Part shown: positions 23,601 through 33,981 of the stretch, one piece after another
Layout of the letters: each line of letters begins with the position of its first letter
Position numbering within the stretch: the stretch's first letter is position 1
Assembly (NCBI RefSeq): GCF_018991925.1
Contig: NW_024737068.1
Coordinates: forward strand, 2,853,353 to 2,917,352
Direction: 5' to 3'
From: Homarus americanus
Taxonomy: Eukaryota > Arthropoda > Malacostraca > Decapoda > Nephropidae
DNA length: 64,000 bases
Notes under the pieces: model-generated
Told to the model about the DNA's origin: nothing
The model's database searches: none
Seen by the model: only the letters and a program-made list of their open reading frames with translations
Program-made: the position numbers and the translations under genes

Positions 23601-26412
23601 CTGGTAAAGGATGAACTAGGGGCCTGAGTCCAGTTCCCTAAAAATCCAGACGAAACGAGGCCTTCTGAGTATGGTTAGTTCCATATATGGCTCCACTGGA
23701 ATTACCGCTTCCGAGCGTCATAAGAGCCGAAATCATATTCCAAGATAAGTGTAGACGAGGTGTTGCGTGGGAAGAAACGAATGGCTAAACAGAAAAGGTG
23801 GCATGACAAAAAGAGGCTGATGAACTTCCTCACCCATCACGGGTTCACGTCCACGGTGCTACCGAACTCGAGGATGCGAACCAGCTGCCATGCTTACACC
23901 ACTTATGAGCCCCAACAAGCGTAGTAGCTGTATTTATCTGAGGACCACAAGGAAGATGGAACTCACTATATCTCTTCTGGTAAAACAAGCCCTCTGAAAC
24001 AGGCAGACCATGTTCGACTCGAGTTTCTGTGGCAGTACTACTTCCAAGGTAGTAACAACTACGGCGAGAACTTAAATTACATATAGACAGATCAGTGTTC
24101 TGGACAGACAGTACGGCAATCTCAATACACACGAAACACCAAAGACACTTCCATTCCTTCGTGGCTAATCGAGTGGCAACATGCACGGTGACTCACAATG
24201 CAGAACAATGCCGCCACTGGATGGGTGACTGAACGTGCCGCCGAGACGCTAGGACTACATGGAGCAGAGCTCAACGGGAGGGTATGTGGATTCTGGGACC
24301 TGTTGGAAGACAGCACAAAGAGTCGATTGATGATTCCAGACCCCACAGACGTGACCCAGAGGTGTAGTGAAGGCAACCATTAGAGGCTGACGACGAACGC
24401 TGACCAGGGGAGGGTACCTCATAGTCATGGCCCAGTGCATCGACTTCTGAAGAGCGTGAGCGGGATTAGAAGGTTTATAGAATGTAGGCTTTGGAAAGCG
24501 AAAGAACAAACATCATGGTAAAAATCGCATTCCAGGTCAGCTTGAATTGGAAGAGCGAAATTAGCCGTCTTAAGATTTAGTGCAAAAAGAAAGGATTCCT
24601 CGATAATTAGGAATGTTACAACAGGGACAACCTGCAGAGGTAGCGACGTAAGTCATTGAACCTCATCTAGACACGACGGTTTTTTGATCAGAGTTGGTGG
24701 CCGACTGAAACATTCCGCTATCCACCCAGAGACCAGAAGAATCCCATACTGTTGCCATAGACAACAGGATCACGGGGCCTCATCGTGAGAAGTACTGACT
24801 GGAGCTGACACCCGTGACGAGAGACACTTTTGCCATAATACGTGAGACGTACTGATACCTAAGTGCCCCAATAAGGACGTGTGTGGACTTGTCGGAGAAG
24901 CAACTGGAGGCCTACCCACCAACGCCAGTTGACCTGCCAGAAGATCGAGTGTGCCCAGGAGGCCAGCCGTTCACCCACACTGGATTGATTACTTTGGCCC
25001 CTTTTTGTTAAACAAGGACGAACCCGGGCGAAGAGATGATGCTTATTCACCCGCCTGACCACCAGAGCCATACACCTAGAAGTCCTCACTCACTAGACAC
25101 CGACTCGTTCGTCAATGCTCTGACAAGATTCACCTGCCGTAGGGGACCTCCTGGCTTATTCTGTTTGACAAGGTCGGGGAATGCCCTCCACAAAAACAGA
25201 TATAATGTCAGTTCAACTTCACTGCCTCAAAGTGGGAGGTGAAACGCCTTAGTTAAGGACGATTAGGTTACCGTCAGGCGCGGCAAGTCGAAGGAATGAT
25301 TGAAACCCGCCTTTTGACGATTCAATATTTATTTGTTAATGCCAGCAATTGTAGCTGAAGCCAGCGGCGACAACAGGAGGAGTTGGTGACAAATCCGCAC
25401 TATAAAATTGGTCCTCCAGGAGTGGTGGGAAAAGTACACTAGACGATGAGCGTCTAATCTTGGTTCTGCGCTGTAGAAGAGATCGTTAACAGAGGCCTCA
25501 ATGCAGTGTTTGACGACCCAGTGATTAGAAGCTGCCACTTCATACTATTGATGAACCCGGAGACGCTGTCCACAGGAGGCGATCGTCCATTGCAGAGCAG
25601 AAGACTGAAGATGGAAGCATGCCCATTATGAACCAAATTTGAGAGGTGGGTAGAAGGATATTCCAACACTACGTCAGTTACAAAGTTAGTAAAACTGCCG
25701 TATTGCTGGTGAATATCGTGATCATTCTGGCGACCCTCCCTAGTTTTCTGGATGCTAGGGAGTGTACTGCAGACTCTATTGAGCAAAGATGGCCTGGTGG
25801 AAGTGTTAGGAAGACAAAGGACTCGTGTTAATACGCCCAGCGACGAGACTGCCTGTTGAAGGGAATGAGAGGAATCCAATAGTATGGTGATTTTTGCAAA
25901 GCCCGACAGGGGAGTTGTATGCCACGTGGGCCAAGATGTTGATTGGAAGAAATTGTTTACAACTCAGGATAGCTTATTATGAGATGGAGTTGGTATAGCT
26001 GTATTACTGCCTGAGATACGTCCATCGGCTCTACCGTAGAGCAACATTTTGAACTTTCGTTCAACCAAATCTACCAAGAGGATATTATATTTGTTCGTGG
26101 TGGTGTCTAACCCTAGAAAAAAACGTGAGTGGATTGGAAATATTAAATTTTCTGGGAACTCTAAATAACTTTAATGGGTATTTATGTAATTGGTATTGAT
26201 GATTATTGTGCAAACTGTGTCCTGGTGTATCAGCAGTTGAGCATGTGAGTTGTATTTAAGAGGTTATAGGTTGTGTACTGTATATTGATCGTACTATTCA
26301 TACTGTGTGTCCTGGTATTACAAGCATTTATTATGTGAAATGTTCTTACCAGGTTTTGTTCAAATTATGCTCATCGCGTCTGTCAAGGGTCTTATTCTTT
26401 TGCAGAAACCAA
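20616..26412 (+). pseudogene. BEL/Pao element, low-quality copy left of the gap
   Basis: Collinear with 27200-33853: gag (about 21500-22450), protease/linker (22740-23500), RNase H (23940-24400), integrase (24530-25880) and the LTR start (about 25912 onward). It carries many one- to few-base deletions and no frame survives. It shares the odd structural marks of the right copy: the same RT deletion and the same LTR insertion in integrase, although most of that LTR (about 500 bp) is lost here at about 25320. Because of the shared marks and the position against the N gap, I read it as an unpolished version of the same locus, and functions are described on the right copy. Confidence 0.8.
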
Positions 26413-26512
26413 NNNNNNNNNNNNNNNNNNNNNNNNNNNNNNNNNNNNNNNNNNNNNNNNNNNNNNNNNNNNNNNNNNNNNNNNNNNNNNNNNNNNNNNN
26501 NNNNNNNNNNNN
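26413..26512. other. Assembly gap of 100 N
   Basis: Exactly 100 N, the usual placeholder for a scaffold gap of unknown size. The sequence just left of it corresponds to about 33853; the sequence just right corresponds to 19917. Confidence 0.99.
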
Positions 26513-26789
26513 AACTAATGCACCACCTTGTCATCGCCAACTTCCCGCCACCGGCAGCCACCCACCCACTTCTCGCATTGTCCGCCACTACAACAAAATT
26601 CAGCCCATAAGAGCCGACACCGATAGAAATAAGAATAGCACCATCCCATCTATTGTTAAAATAATAAACAACTCATGATTTATCTACTGTACAGCCCTGT
26701 AAATGTATTCAACGATATTATGTCATTATGTCTAAATCAAATGTTAGTCTGTATATTTTCAGCCACCCTGCAACTCTTTAATAAAATTG

Positions 26790-26871
<82 letters not shown>
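26513..26871 (+). pseudogene. LINE 3' end with (ATT)n tail, right-hand version
   Basis: Begins abruptly inside the LINE C-terminus ('aactaatgcaccacc', as at 19917), continues through LALSATTTKFSP and the 3' UTR, and ends in (ATT)n at about 26792-26871. Differences from 19917-20280 are a few single-base indels and tract length. Confidence 0.9.
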
Positions 26872-27085
26872 GTGCATGGCACTGTTTGTGTGAAGTCGCT
26901 GGTCGTATGGCACTGTTTATGACGCCATTCGTGTGTATGGCACTGCATGACATCACCCTGTGTATGGCACTGTTTGTGTGAAGTCATTCGCGTATGGAAC
27001 TGCGTGAAGTCACTCGTGCGTATGGCACTGTGTGTGACGTCACTCGTGCGTATGGCATTGTGTGACGTCACTCGTGCGTATGGCA
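26872..27085. repeat. 28-33-bp satellite with TGACGTCA cores, right-hand version
   Basis: Matches 20281-20515 unit by unit. The palindrome TGACGTCA (the CREB/ATF consensus) appears in units near 27035 and 27062. Confidence 0.9.
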
Positions 27086-27514
27086 AGCGTCAGTGTGACA
27101 TCTCCAATTGTGTGATATCAGCGATCGTGGGACGTCACCAGGAGTAGTAGCTGATATTAAGCGTTACTGCATGCATTTATCGAGCAAGACAGATCACGTT
27201 CGTTGTTCTGGAAGTCATGGACATGGAAGGGAATGAGTCAAAAATGAGACACTGTCGCATCACACCCACCCCGCCAAGGCAGCCTGAGATAAACCTGTCT
27301 CCCGAGAAGAGAAGGAACCACCACACGGAGGGATTGAGGGGCAATTATGTGAGCAATACCAACAGACGCAGCAGATGTTCGCTCACATTACAGCGATGAT
27401 GTAGAATGTCACCGAAGGTATGAATCGACTACAAAGTAAGGGCAGCACAGAACTAAGTGATAGGAAAGCCAACCTCCAGAAGGAGGACCTCAAAAGAATA
27501 ACTCAGGAACCCAT

Positions 27515-27730
27515 AGCCACTGAGACACCGGCTGATGCAGCATCATACTTCACAGACAGCTCGGTGGACCAAAACATCATAGATCCGGAGCGGCCTTCTA
27601 CACCCAAGGTCAGACCCTCCTATTGAGACTTTCTAATGACTGCTCCACCCTACAAACAGAGTTAATAGCAATCTCAAAGGCCCAAACAAACCACATTCAC
27701 CACTTTCTCCGGGTCATCACACGATACCCA
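27515..27730 (+). pseudogene. RNase H-like fragment of LINE type at the start of the BEL element
   Basis: Translation gives Y-F-T-D-S-S-V-D (about 27546) and, in the next frame, GAAFYTQGQTLLLRLSN with C-S-T-L-Q-T-E-L-I-A-I-S-K-A (about 27590-27690). This is the D...E core order of RNase H domains at the C-terminus of many LINE ORF2s, with TDGSVD changed to TDSSVD. It lies upstream of the BEL gag core, where no RNase H belongs, so it is a foreign piece captured or left by an earlier insertion. It is also present at about 20950-21100. A stop follows within about 60 codons. Confidence 0.55.
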
Positions 27731-28003
27731 CCACCCAGATAGCTTAGGAAGAATCCTCCCCAGCAAGTGCGGACCCCAGTTCGGGGGGCGCGCCACTCCT
27801 AAACTGACCACGTCCAAGAGTGGGGGTTGGTGGTAAGCGTTCACTGACAGAGGGTCCGCTTACACTTGCAAACCTGCAGTATCCTTTCATGCCTGCAGGT
27901 AGGATAACCTCCATCCCCAATCCCAAATCCGGCCTGGCTGCTCCAAGAGCTCCAGCCGGAACCACCAAACGGGCCACCTACAGGCAAAGGCCCGTGTTGA
28001 ACT

Positions 28004-28669
28004 ATGGCCCGACAATCTCAACAACAACGACAGCAGAAGATCGCGGAAAGGCATTATCACTACCAGAGACACGACCTTCCTGAAACCGAAAATGACGAAG
28101 AAACGCTATATACTCCAAGAGGACTCCCAACGCTCACCTTAACTGCGAAGCCGGGAACATTTCACCAGGGGGAGCGCGGAAGTACTTCCGAGCATCAAGC
28201 TCGCTCACCGAAACCACTAACGTTGATGAAGGACCAAAAGGACGACCCGCCAAGGTCCGAGGGCTGGGTGAGAAAACTGTTAGAAATTATGAGGTTCTCC
28301 CAAAGGCCGACGCCGAAGTTCACCGGAGGAACTTGTGGTGAATATTGGGAGTTAGAGGGACCCTTCCAGCGACACGTTGGGATGCTGCAGATACTTGATG
28401 CTTTTAAATTAGAGACATTTCTCGTCGCCTACGCCAGCACCGCTAAGGACGCTTTACGAGGTTGCCTGCAAATACAAGATCCCAAAGCATGGTACACGGA
28501 AGCTTTGGACATATTAGAGAAACGTCATGGCAACAAGCACACTTACGTCTGTCAACTAATAAGGTCTAACTGTGAGACTACAAGACGCGAAAGGCTCCCA
28601 ACAGTTCTCAGACGAACTGGGGAATTGCATGAGGAATTTGAAGGTTCTGGGAGAAGTACATCAGATTGA
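28004..28669 (+). pseudogene. BEL/Pao gag core (DUF1759-like)
   Basis: A 221-codon frame whose second half reads PTPKFTGGTCGEYWELEG, then a conserved helical region with KLETFLVAYAS, A-K-D-A-L-R-G-C and ILEKRHGNKHTYV. This is the PKF.G....Y..F...F, then K...L......G.A, then L...FG order of BEL/Pao gag (Pfam DUF1759 type), which forms the capsid-like domain. The N-terminal part is Gln/Arg-rich and basic. The frame breaks at 28669, and the gag continues in other frames to the zinc knuckles. No clean start codon can be chosen because the leader is itself broken. Confidence 0.8.
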
Positions 28670-28899
28670 CAAGTATATTAATACATACGTTAGATGAGAG
28701 ATTGAAGGGAAAGATAAGGGACGACTATGTGGTTAAGGTGCATAAATACAAAAGGAAGCAAGGGAAGCCTCCTGGGATCTAGTGGATGATGGAATTCACT
28801 ATGGATATAGTCGACAAGGCGGAGGAGGCCCCAAAGGGACAAGGACCGGAGGAACCAAACTGAATATAGTCAGACTCACCCTCACGCCAATCCTCGTCG

Positions 28900-29496
28900 A
28901 GGAAGAAACTTGTGGGTCTGGTGACATTAGGAATAAAGACAACCAGAGAAACGGACGATGAACGCTGCTCGTTATGCCGCGGATATCACCTTCTTCAGAT
29001 GTGCCAGACATTCCTCAGCATGTCGACAGGGAAGCGAACTTCCCTCATAAGGGAAAAACGTCCCTGCTTCACCTGCCTGGGTCGTAATCACCGGATAGCG
29101 AAGTGCAGCCAGAAGATAGTATGTGGTATAGACAGCTGCTCTGGATTACACTCGAGGCTTCTGCACTTCACGGGAGCTCTGATGAGCAATGGCAAGGTGC
29201 AACGGGACGAAGTTGAAAGAGGAGAACACCAGACCAATTTCCAAAGGGTGAAGAGAGCAATCACTGGGGGCGCCTACCAAATAGACATATCACCTGACCA
29301 CATGCGACCTAGAATGAGTCAACTTAAGGCCACTATGCCACCACCGGAATCAGCAACTAGTGGAACTAAATCATGGAAGATCGAAGCCGGTACAAGCACC
29401 ATGGGGAAAAGAAATCCGCATAGATGGGTCAGGGAAACCATAACCAACAACGGAATTGATGAGCGGCGTGAAGAACCCAACGATTGCGAGTTGTGA
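28900..29496 (+). pseudogene. BEL/Pao gag C-terminus with zinc knuckles
   Basis: The 194-codon frame contains CSLCRGYHLLQMCQTFL, then RPCFTCLGRNHRIAKC and CGIDSCSGLHSRLLHF. This Cys/His series (C..C....H....C, C..C...H....C, then C....C...H...LH) is diagnostic of BEL/Pao gag, where it binds RNA. All listed cysteines and histidines are present. It ends at a stop at 29494-29496, just before protease. Confidence 0.85.
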
Positions 29497-29499
29497 TTA

Positions 29500-30330
29500 C
29501 AAGAGTCCAGCAGAGTCGAACTTCCAATAGTGAAAGTCAGGGTGGAAGAGAAGAACCAAGAGGCGAAAGGAGCAGTGGTCACCGGAGGTCTCTTGGATTC
29601 AGGCAGCAACCGATCATATTGCAAGCGTAGTCTAGCTAACCGGCTGCAGGTACAGGGAAGGCCAGTTTCCCTCTCCATTGGCACGATCATGAAAGAAAGA
29701 AATAGTGTAAGCACCGAAGAGATCAGTGTGAAAGTGGCTAGCGTAGGAATGAGAAAGAGACGATCCATCACTATCCCCAAGGTCATTGTTGTTGAGAATC
29801 TACCATCTTCTCTGAAAGCGTCAGTCGCAGACACCCAAGACGTCACCATGTGAGAACACCTCCGAGGTACTGCGCTGCGCCAAGCACCGAAAAGAGTGGA
29901 TCTCTTGATAGGTCTAGACGTACCACAAGCACTAGCACCATTAGAAATAAGGACTGGGAAGGAAGGAGAGCCGTTTGCAGCACGCACCCTTCTAGGTTGG
30001 ACTATAAATGGACCGCTTGGAGTGGTGAGCCGTGATTATGCCGTGATCAACCACTTTGTCAGAATGGCAACACTAAATTCGGAGACAAATCTGGAAAAAC
30101 AATTCAGGTACTTCTGGGAATGCGACTCCGCCTACAGTAACGATGATCCCGTCTCTGTCGAAGACAAGAGAGTCCTGATGCAGTGGTCAACGTCAATTAC
30201 TCAAGTGGACGGACACTACCAACTTCCCATCCCGTTTCGCCATGAAGAACCGGGACTCCCAGGCAATAAGAAGGATTCAGACTTACGAAGTGGGTCTATA
30301 ATTACAAGGAAGTCCTCAAGGCAATTCCAC
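29500..30330 (+). pseudogene. BEL/Pao aspartic protease and linker to RT
   Basis: The active site reads LLDSGSNRSYC (about 29590-29622), the DSG form of the D-T/S-G protease signature of BEL/Pao pol (DUF1758 type). After a frameshift at about 29853 the frame 29896-30435 gives LLIGLDVPQAL, ARTLLGWTINGPLG, FVRMATLNSE and PIPFRHEEPGLPGNKK. This is the linker and the very start of the RT domain. The protein would be cut from the polyprotein. Two frames are needed, so it is dead. Confidence 0.85.
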
Positions 30331-30332
30331 AG

Positions 30333-31050
30333 ACAGAAAAAAAACGTGGGAATAAAGGAAGTAATTAGAAAGACGACAGGCTCCCTACTGAACGAGCGTT
30401 GGGAATCTTGTGGGACCTGGAAAAGGACGAACTAGCGGTCCGGGTCCAGATCCCTAAGAAACCGGAGACGAAACGAGGCCTTCATAAGAGCCAAAATCAT
30501 ATTCTAAGATGAGTGTAGACGAGGTGTTGGGTGGGATGAATGAATGGCTGAACAGAACAGGGTGGCATGACAAAGATAGCTGGATGAACTTCCTCACCTA
30601 TCACGGGTTCACGTTCCACGATGCTACCGACCCGAGGATGCGAATCCAGTGGCTGCCGTGCAACTACACCACTTCTGCGACGCCTCCCAGCAAGCGTAGT
30701 GAGCTGTATCGTATCTGAGGACCACGTGTGAAGATGGAACCCACCATATCTCCTTCGTGTGTGGCAAGGCCAAGCTAGCCCCTCTGAAACAGCAGACCAT
30801 ACCTCGACTCGAGCTCTGCACGGCAGTACTGGCTGCCAGGGCAGGCAAACAACTATGGCGAGAGCTTGAATTACATATAGACAGATCAGTGTTCTGGACA
30901 GACAGTACGGCAGTCCTTCAATACATACGAAACACTGAAAGACGCTTCCATTCCTTTGTGGCCAATCGAGTGGCAACAATGCAAGAGGACTCGCAATGCA
31001 GAACAATGTCACCACGTGATGTTGGCACTGAGCCCAGCCGACGACGCTAG
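30333..31050 (+). pseudogene. BEL/Pao RT remnant and RNase H
   Basis: Straight after the LPGNK start of RT the sequence jumps to the post-catalytic part (ERALGILWDLEKDEL type, about 30390-30430). The RT palm with its catalytic aspartates is missing. The same jump occurs in the left copy (about 23460-23600). RNase H follows: LHHFCDASQ (about 30664), CGKAKLAPLKQQTIPRLEL (about 30760-30815), then VFWTDSTAVLQYI (about 30890-30930) with catalytic-type D residues. At least three frameshifts and an internal stop are present. Activity would have to come from another copy. Confidence 0.8.
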
Positions 31051-32104
31051 TCGTGGACTACATGGAGCAGAGCTCAACGAGGAGGGCAGGTGGATTCGGG
31101 GAACTGCTTTCCTCTTGTTGGAAGAAGACAGTTGGCCAAAGAGTCCATTGAGGATTCCAGACCTCACAGACGGAGACCCAGAGGTGATGAAGGAAACCAC
31201 GGTGTTGACGACGAAAACTGACCAGGGGAGGGTACCCTCGATAAGCTGTGGGCCAGGTTCTCCTCGTGGCATCGACTTCTGAAGAGCGTAGCGTGGATTA
31301 GAAGGTTTATAGAATGCCGGCTTGGAAAGCGAAAGAACAAACATCAAAGAGAAAATCGGCTCCAGGTCAGCGAATTGGAAGAGGCGAAATTAGCCGTCTT
31401 AAGATTTATGCAAAAGAAAGGATTCCCTCGAGAACTAGGAATGTTACAACAGGGATAACCCGAGAGAGGTAGCGACGTAAGTCAGCTGAACTTCATCTAG
31501 ACACAGACGATTTGATCAGAGTAGGAGGCTGACTGAAACATGCCACTCTCCACCCAGACCAGAAGATTCCCATGCTGTTGCCAAGGGACAACAGGATCAC
31601 GGGGCTCATCGTGAGAGAGGTATACTCGACTAGAGCGGGACACTCAGGACGAGAACACACTCTTGCCATAATACGTGAGACGTACTGGATACCTAAGTGC
31701 CGCAAATTACTCGACCGCACAATACGGACATGTGTGACTTGTCAGAGAAGCAATTGGAGGCCTACCCACCAACGTCAAGTCGACCTGCCAGAAGATCGAC
31801 GAGTGCGCCCAGGGGGCCAGCCGTTTACCTACGCTGGAATTGATTGCTTCGGCCCTTTTTTTGGTTTAACAAGGACGAACCCGGGCGAAGAGATGGGGAT
31901 GCTTATTCGCCTGCCTGACCACCAAAGCCATACACCAAGAAGTCCTCACCTCACTAGACACCGACTCGCTCGTCAATGCTCTGACAAGATTCACCTGCCG
32001 TGAGGGACCTCCCCAAGCGTATTCTGTCTGACAAGGTCGGGAATGCCCTCCTACAAAAACAGATACAATGTCAGTTCAATCCCCCGACTGCCTCTCAAAT
32101 GGAG
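31051..32104 (+). pseudogene. BEL/Pao linker and integrase N-terminal part
   Basis: After the linker (SPADDASRGLHG, then WPKSPLRIPD) the frame 31572-32003 shows GHSGREHTLAIIRETYWIP and CVTCQRSNWRP, the H-H-C-C zinc-binding N-terminal integrase domain, with all four ligands visible. It continues with FTYAGIDCFGPFFG, the first catalytic Asp of the integrase core. Further core residues are split over frames. At 32104 the frame is cut by a solo LTR; the next integrase codons are found at 32758. Confidence 0.85.
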
Positions 32105-32753
32105 TGTAAACGCCTTAGTTAAGGACGATTAGGTTACCGTTCAGGTTCTGGGCAAGTCGAAGGGAATGATTGAAACCCGTCTTTTGACGCATTCAATATT
32201 TATTGATGTGGTCAAAACCTGCAGAGGAGAAGGCGTTCATAATATTACAAGGTGATCCATCTGATACATAATTAGTTAGTCTCACACAAGTTTATCTTAA
32301 TTACAATTTATTAAACATACTGACATAACACAAAGTTCATAACTCTATAAATCTTATCTTCGCTTCATTCTGCATTGTCTTATTACTCCAGGTTAGGCAG
32401 AAACGAGTTGGCGTAATTAGTCAACAATATTTCAGTACCGAGGGGTATGTCATCACTTAGGCTGTACTTACAAGTGCGGGTCAATGCAGATCAGTATGAT
32501 GTTCCAAGAGAAAACAGTATTGCGTAAATCGTCCCAGCACAAATTCTCGGACAGGAGAAGGCTGGTCTTCACAGCATCACAAGAGAGGGCGATCTGTCTC
32601 ATGGAGGTGCGGGCAGTCACCGCCACCCGTCTAAGACAGCCCACTCAGCAGAACCAGGACGTGTCTGTACACACTTCTACGTCTGGTGAGGTCACAGGTC
32701 AGATTTAATGGCATCACACGCCAGCACTGTAGCTGAAGCCAGCGGCGACAACA
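32105..32753 (-). mobile_element. Solo BEL-type LTR inserted in integrase, TSD GGAG
   Basis: A 649-bp unit with plus-strand ends TGTAAACGCC and GGCGACAACA. On the minus strand it starts TGTTGTCGCC, like other BEL LTRs here. GGAG flanks both sides (32101-32104 and 32754-32757). Removing it rejoins the integrase phrase SNGG/GVWERQ in frame. A related, longer copy lies at 54700-56142. In the copy left of the gap only about 140 bp of this LTR remain. Confidence 0.88.
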
Positions 32754-33298
32754 GGAGGAGTGTGGGAGCGACAAATCCGCACTATAAAATAGGTCCTCCA
32801 GGGAGTGGTGGGCACCCAGACACTAGACGATGAGCGCCTCAACTCTTTGTTCTGCGCTGTAGAAGAGATCATCAACAGGCCCTCACGTCAGTGTCTGACG
32901 ACCCAAAGGATCTAGAAGCACTAACGCCACTTCACATACTACGGATGAACCCGGAGACGCTGTCCACAGGAGGCGATCGGTCCATGGCAGAAGCGTACCG
33001 ACGAAGATGGAAGCATGCCCAATTCATTGCGAACCAAATTTGGAAGAGGTGGGTAAAGGAATATCTCCCAACACTACGGCAGTTACAAAAGTTAGTCAAA
33101 ACTCGCCGTAATCTGCATGCTGGGAATATCGTGATCATCTCTGGACACCCCCTCCCCAGAAGTCATTGGATGCTAGGGAGTGTACTGCAGACTCTACTGA
33201 GCAAAGATGGCCTGGTGCGAAGTGTTAAAGTGAAGACAAAGGACTCAGTGTTAATACGCCCAGCGACGAGACTGCCTGTTGGAAGGGGTCGGAGTTGA
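32754..33298 (+). pseudogene. BEL/Pao integrase C-terminal part
   Basis: GVWERQIRTIK (about 32760) is the end of the catalytic core. TLDDERLNSLFCAVEEIIN follows, then a frameshift into 32891-33298 with LEALTPLHILRMNPETLS, the tryptophan-rich W-K-H-A-Q-F...FWKRWVKEYLP-like helix (here IWKRWVKEYLPTL) and GNIVIISGHPLPRSHWMLG. That is the C-terminal DUF5641-type domain of BEL/Pao integrase. The stop at 33296-33298 lies 46 bp before the LTR, and the space between holds the purine tract 'cccgacagggggag'. Confidence 0.85.
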
Positions 33299-33343
33299 AT
33301 CTAATAATATGCCGTGATTTCGAGCAAAGCCCGACAGGGGGAG

Positions 33344-33870
33344 TGTTATCGCCACGTGCCGGCCACATGTTGATTGAAGAAACTGTTGACAACTCAGGAT
33401 AGCTTATTAAGCGAGATGGAGCTGGTAGCAGCTGTATTACTGCCTGAAAGACAGTCTATCGGCTCCTACCGTAGAGACAACATCTTGAACTTTCGTTCAA
33501 CCAACATCTACCAAGAGGATATTATATTTGTTCGTGTTGGTCAAACCCTAGACCTAAACGTGAGTGTGATTGTGAAATATTAAATCCTCTAAGAACTCTA
33601 AATAACTTTAATAAGTGTATTTATGTACTGTATATTGATCATATTATACAAACTGTGTCCTGGTGTATCAGCAGTTGTAACATGTGAGTTATATTTAAGA
33701 GGTTAATAGGTTATGTACTGTATATTGATCGTACTATTCATACTGTGTGTCCTGATATACCAGCATTTATTATATGTGAAATGTTCTTTACCAGGTTTTG
33801 ACCAAATTATGCTCATCGCGTCAACGACAAGGGTCTTATTCTTTGAAACCAAAAATCGCTCCTATGTGCG
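33344..33870 (+). mobile_element. 3' LTR of the BEL/Pao element
   Basis: Starts TGTTATCGCCACG right after a purine tract and matches the solo LTR 7672-8119 to its end. The terminal ATTACA has changed to 'gttaaaatac', so the exact end is uncertain. No 5' LTR of this family is found upstream of gag in either version, so the element has lost its 5' end. It is followed directly by LINE coding sequence, the likely target. Confidence 0.85.
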
Positions 33871-33879
33871 GTTAAAATA

Positions 33880-33981
33880 CCTATATTTTGCCAAGGTTTT
33901 TGATAGCGCACCCCATGAATGGCTGAGAATTAAACTGGAAGGGGACGGGATTCAGGGCAGTGTCCTAGCGGGGTACCACAG
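33880..33981 (+). pseudogene. LINE RT fragment, part 1
   Basis: Reads FAKVFDSAPHEWLRIKL and GIQGSVLAGYH, the RT region A and the helix following it (D..KAFD.V.H). It is interrupted at 33981 by a 3.0-kb transposon and continues at 37026. Confidence 0.8.

Noticed and set aside
20616..25880. Dozens of short ORFs on both strands in the left BEL copy
   Set aside because: The region is the indel-ridden version of 27200-33300, and the frames are fragments or shadows of gag and pol.
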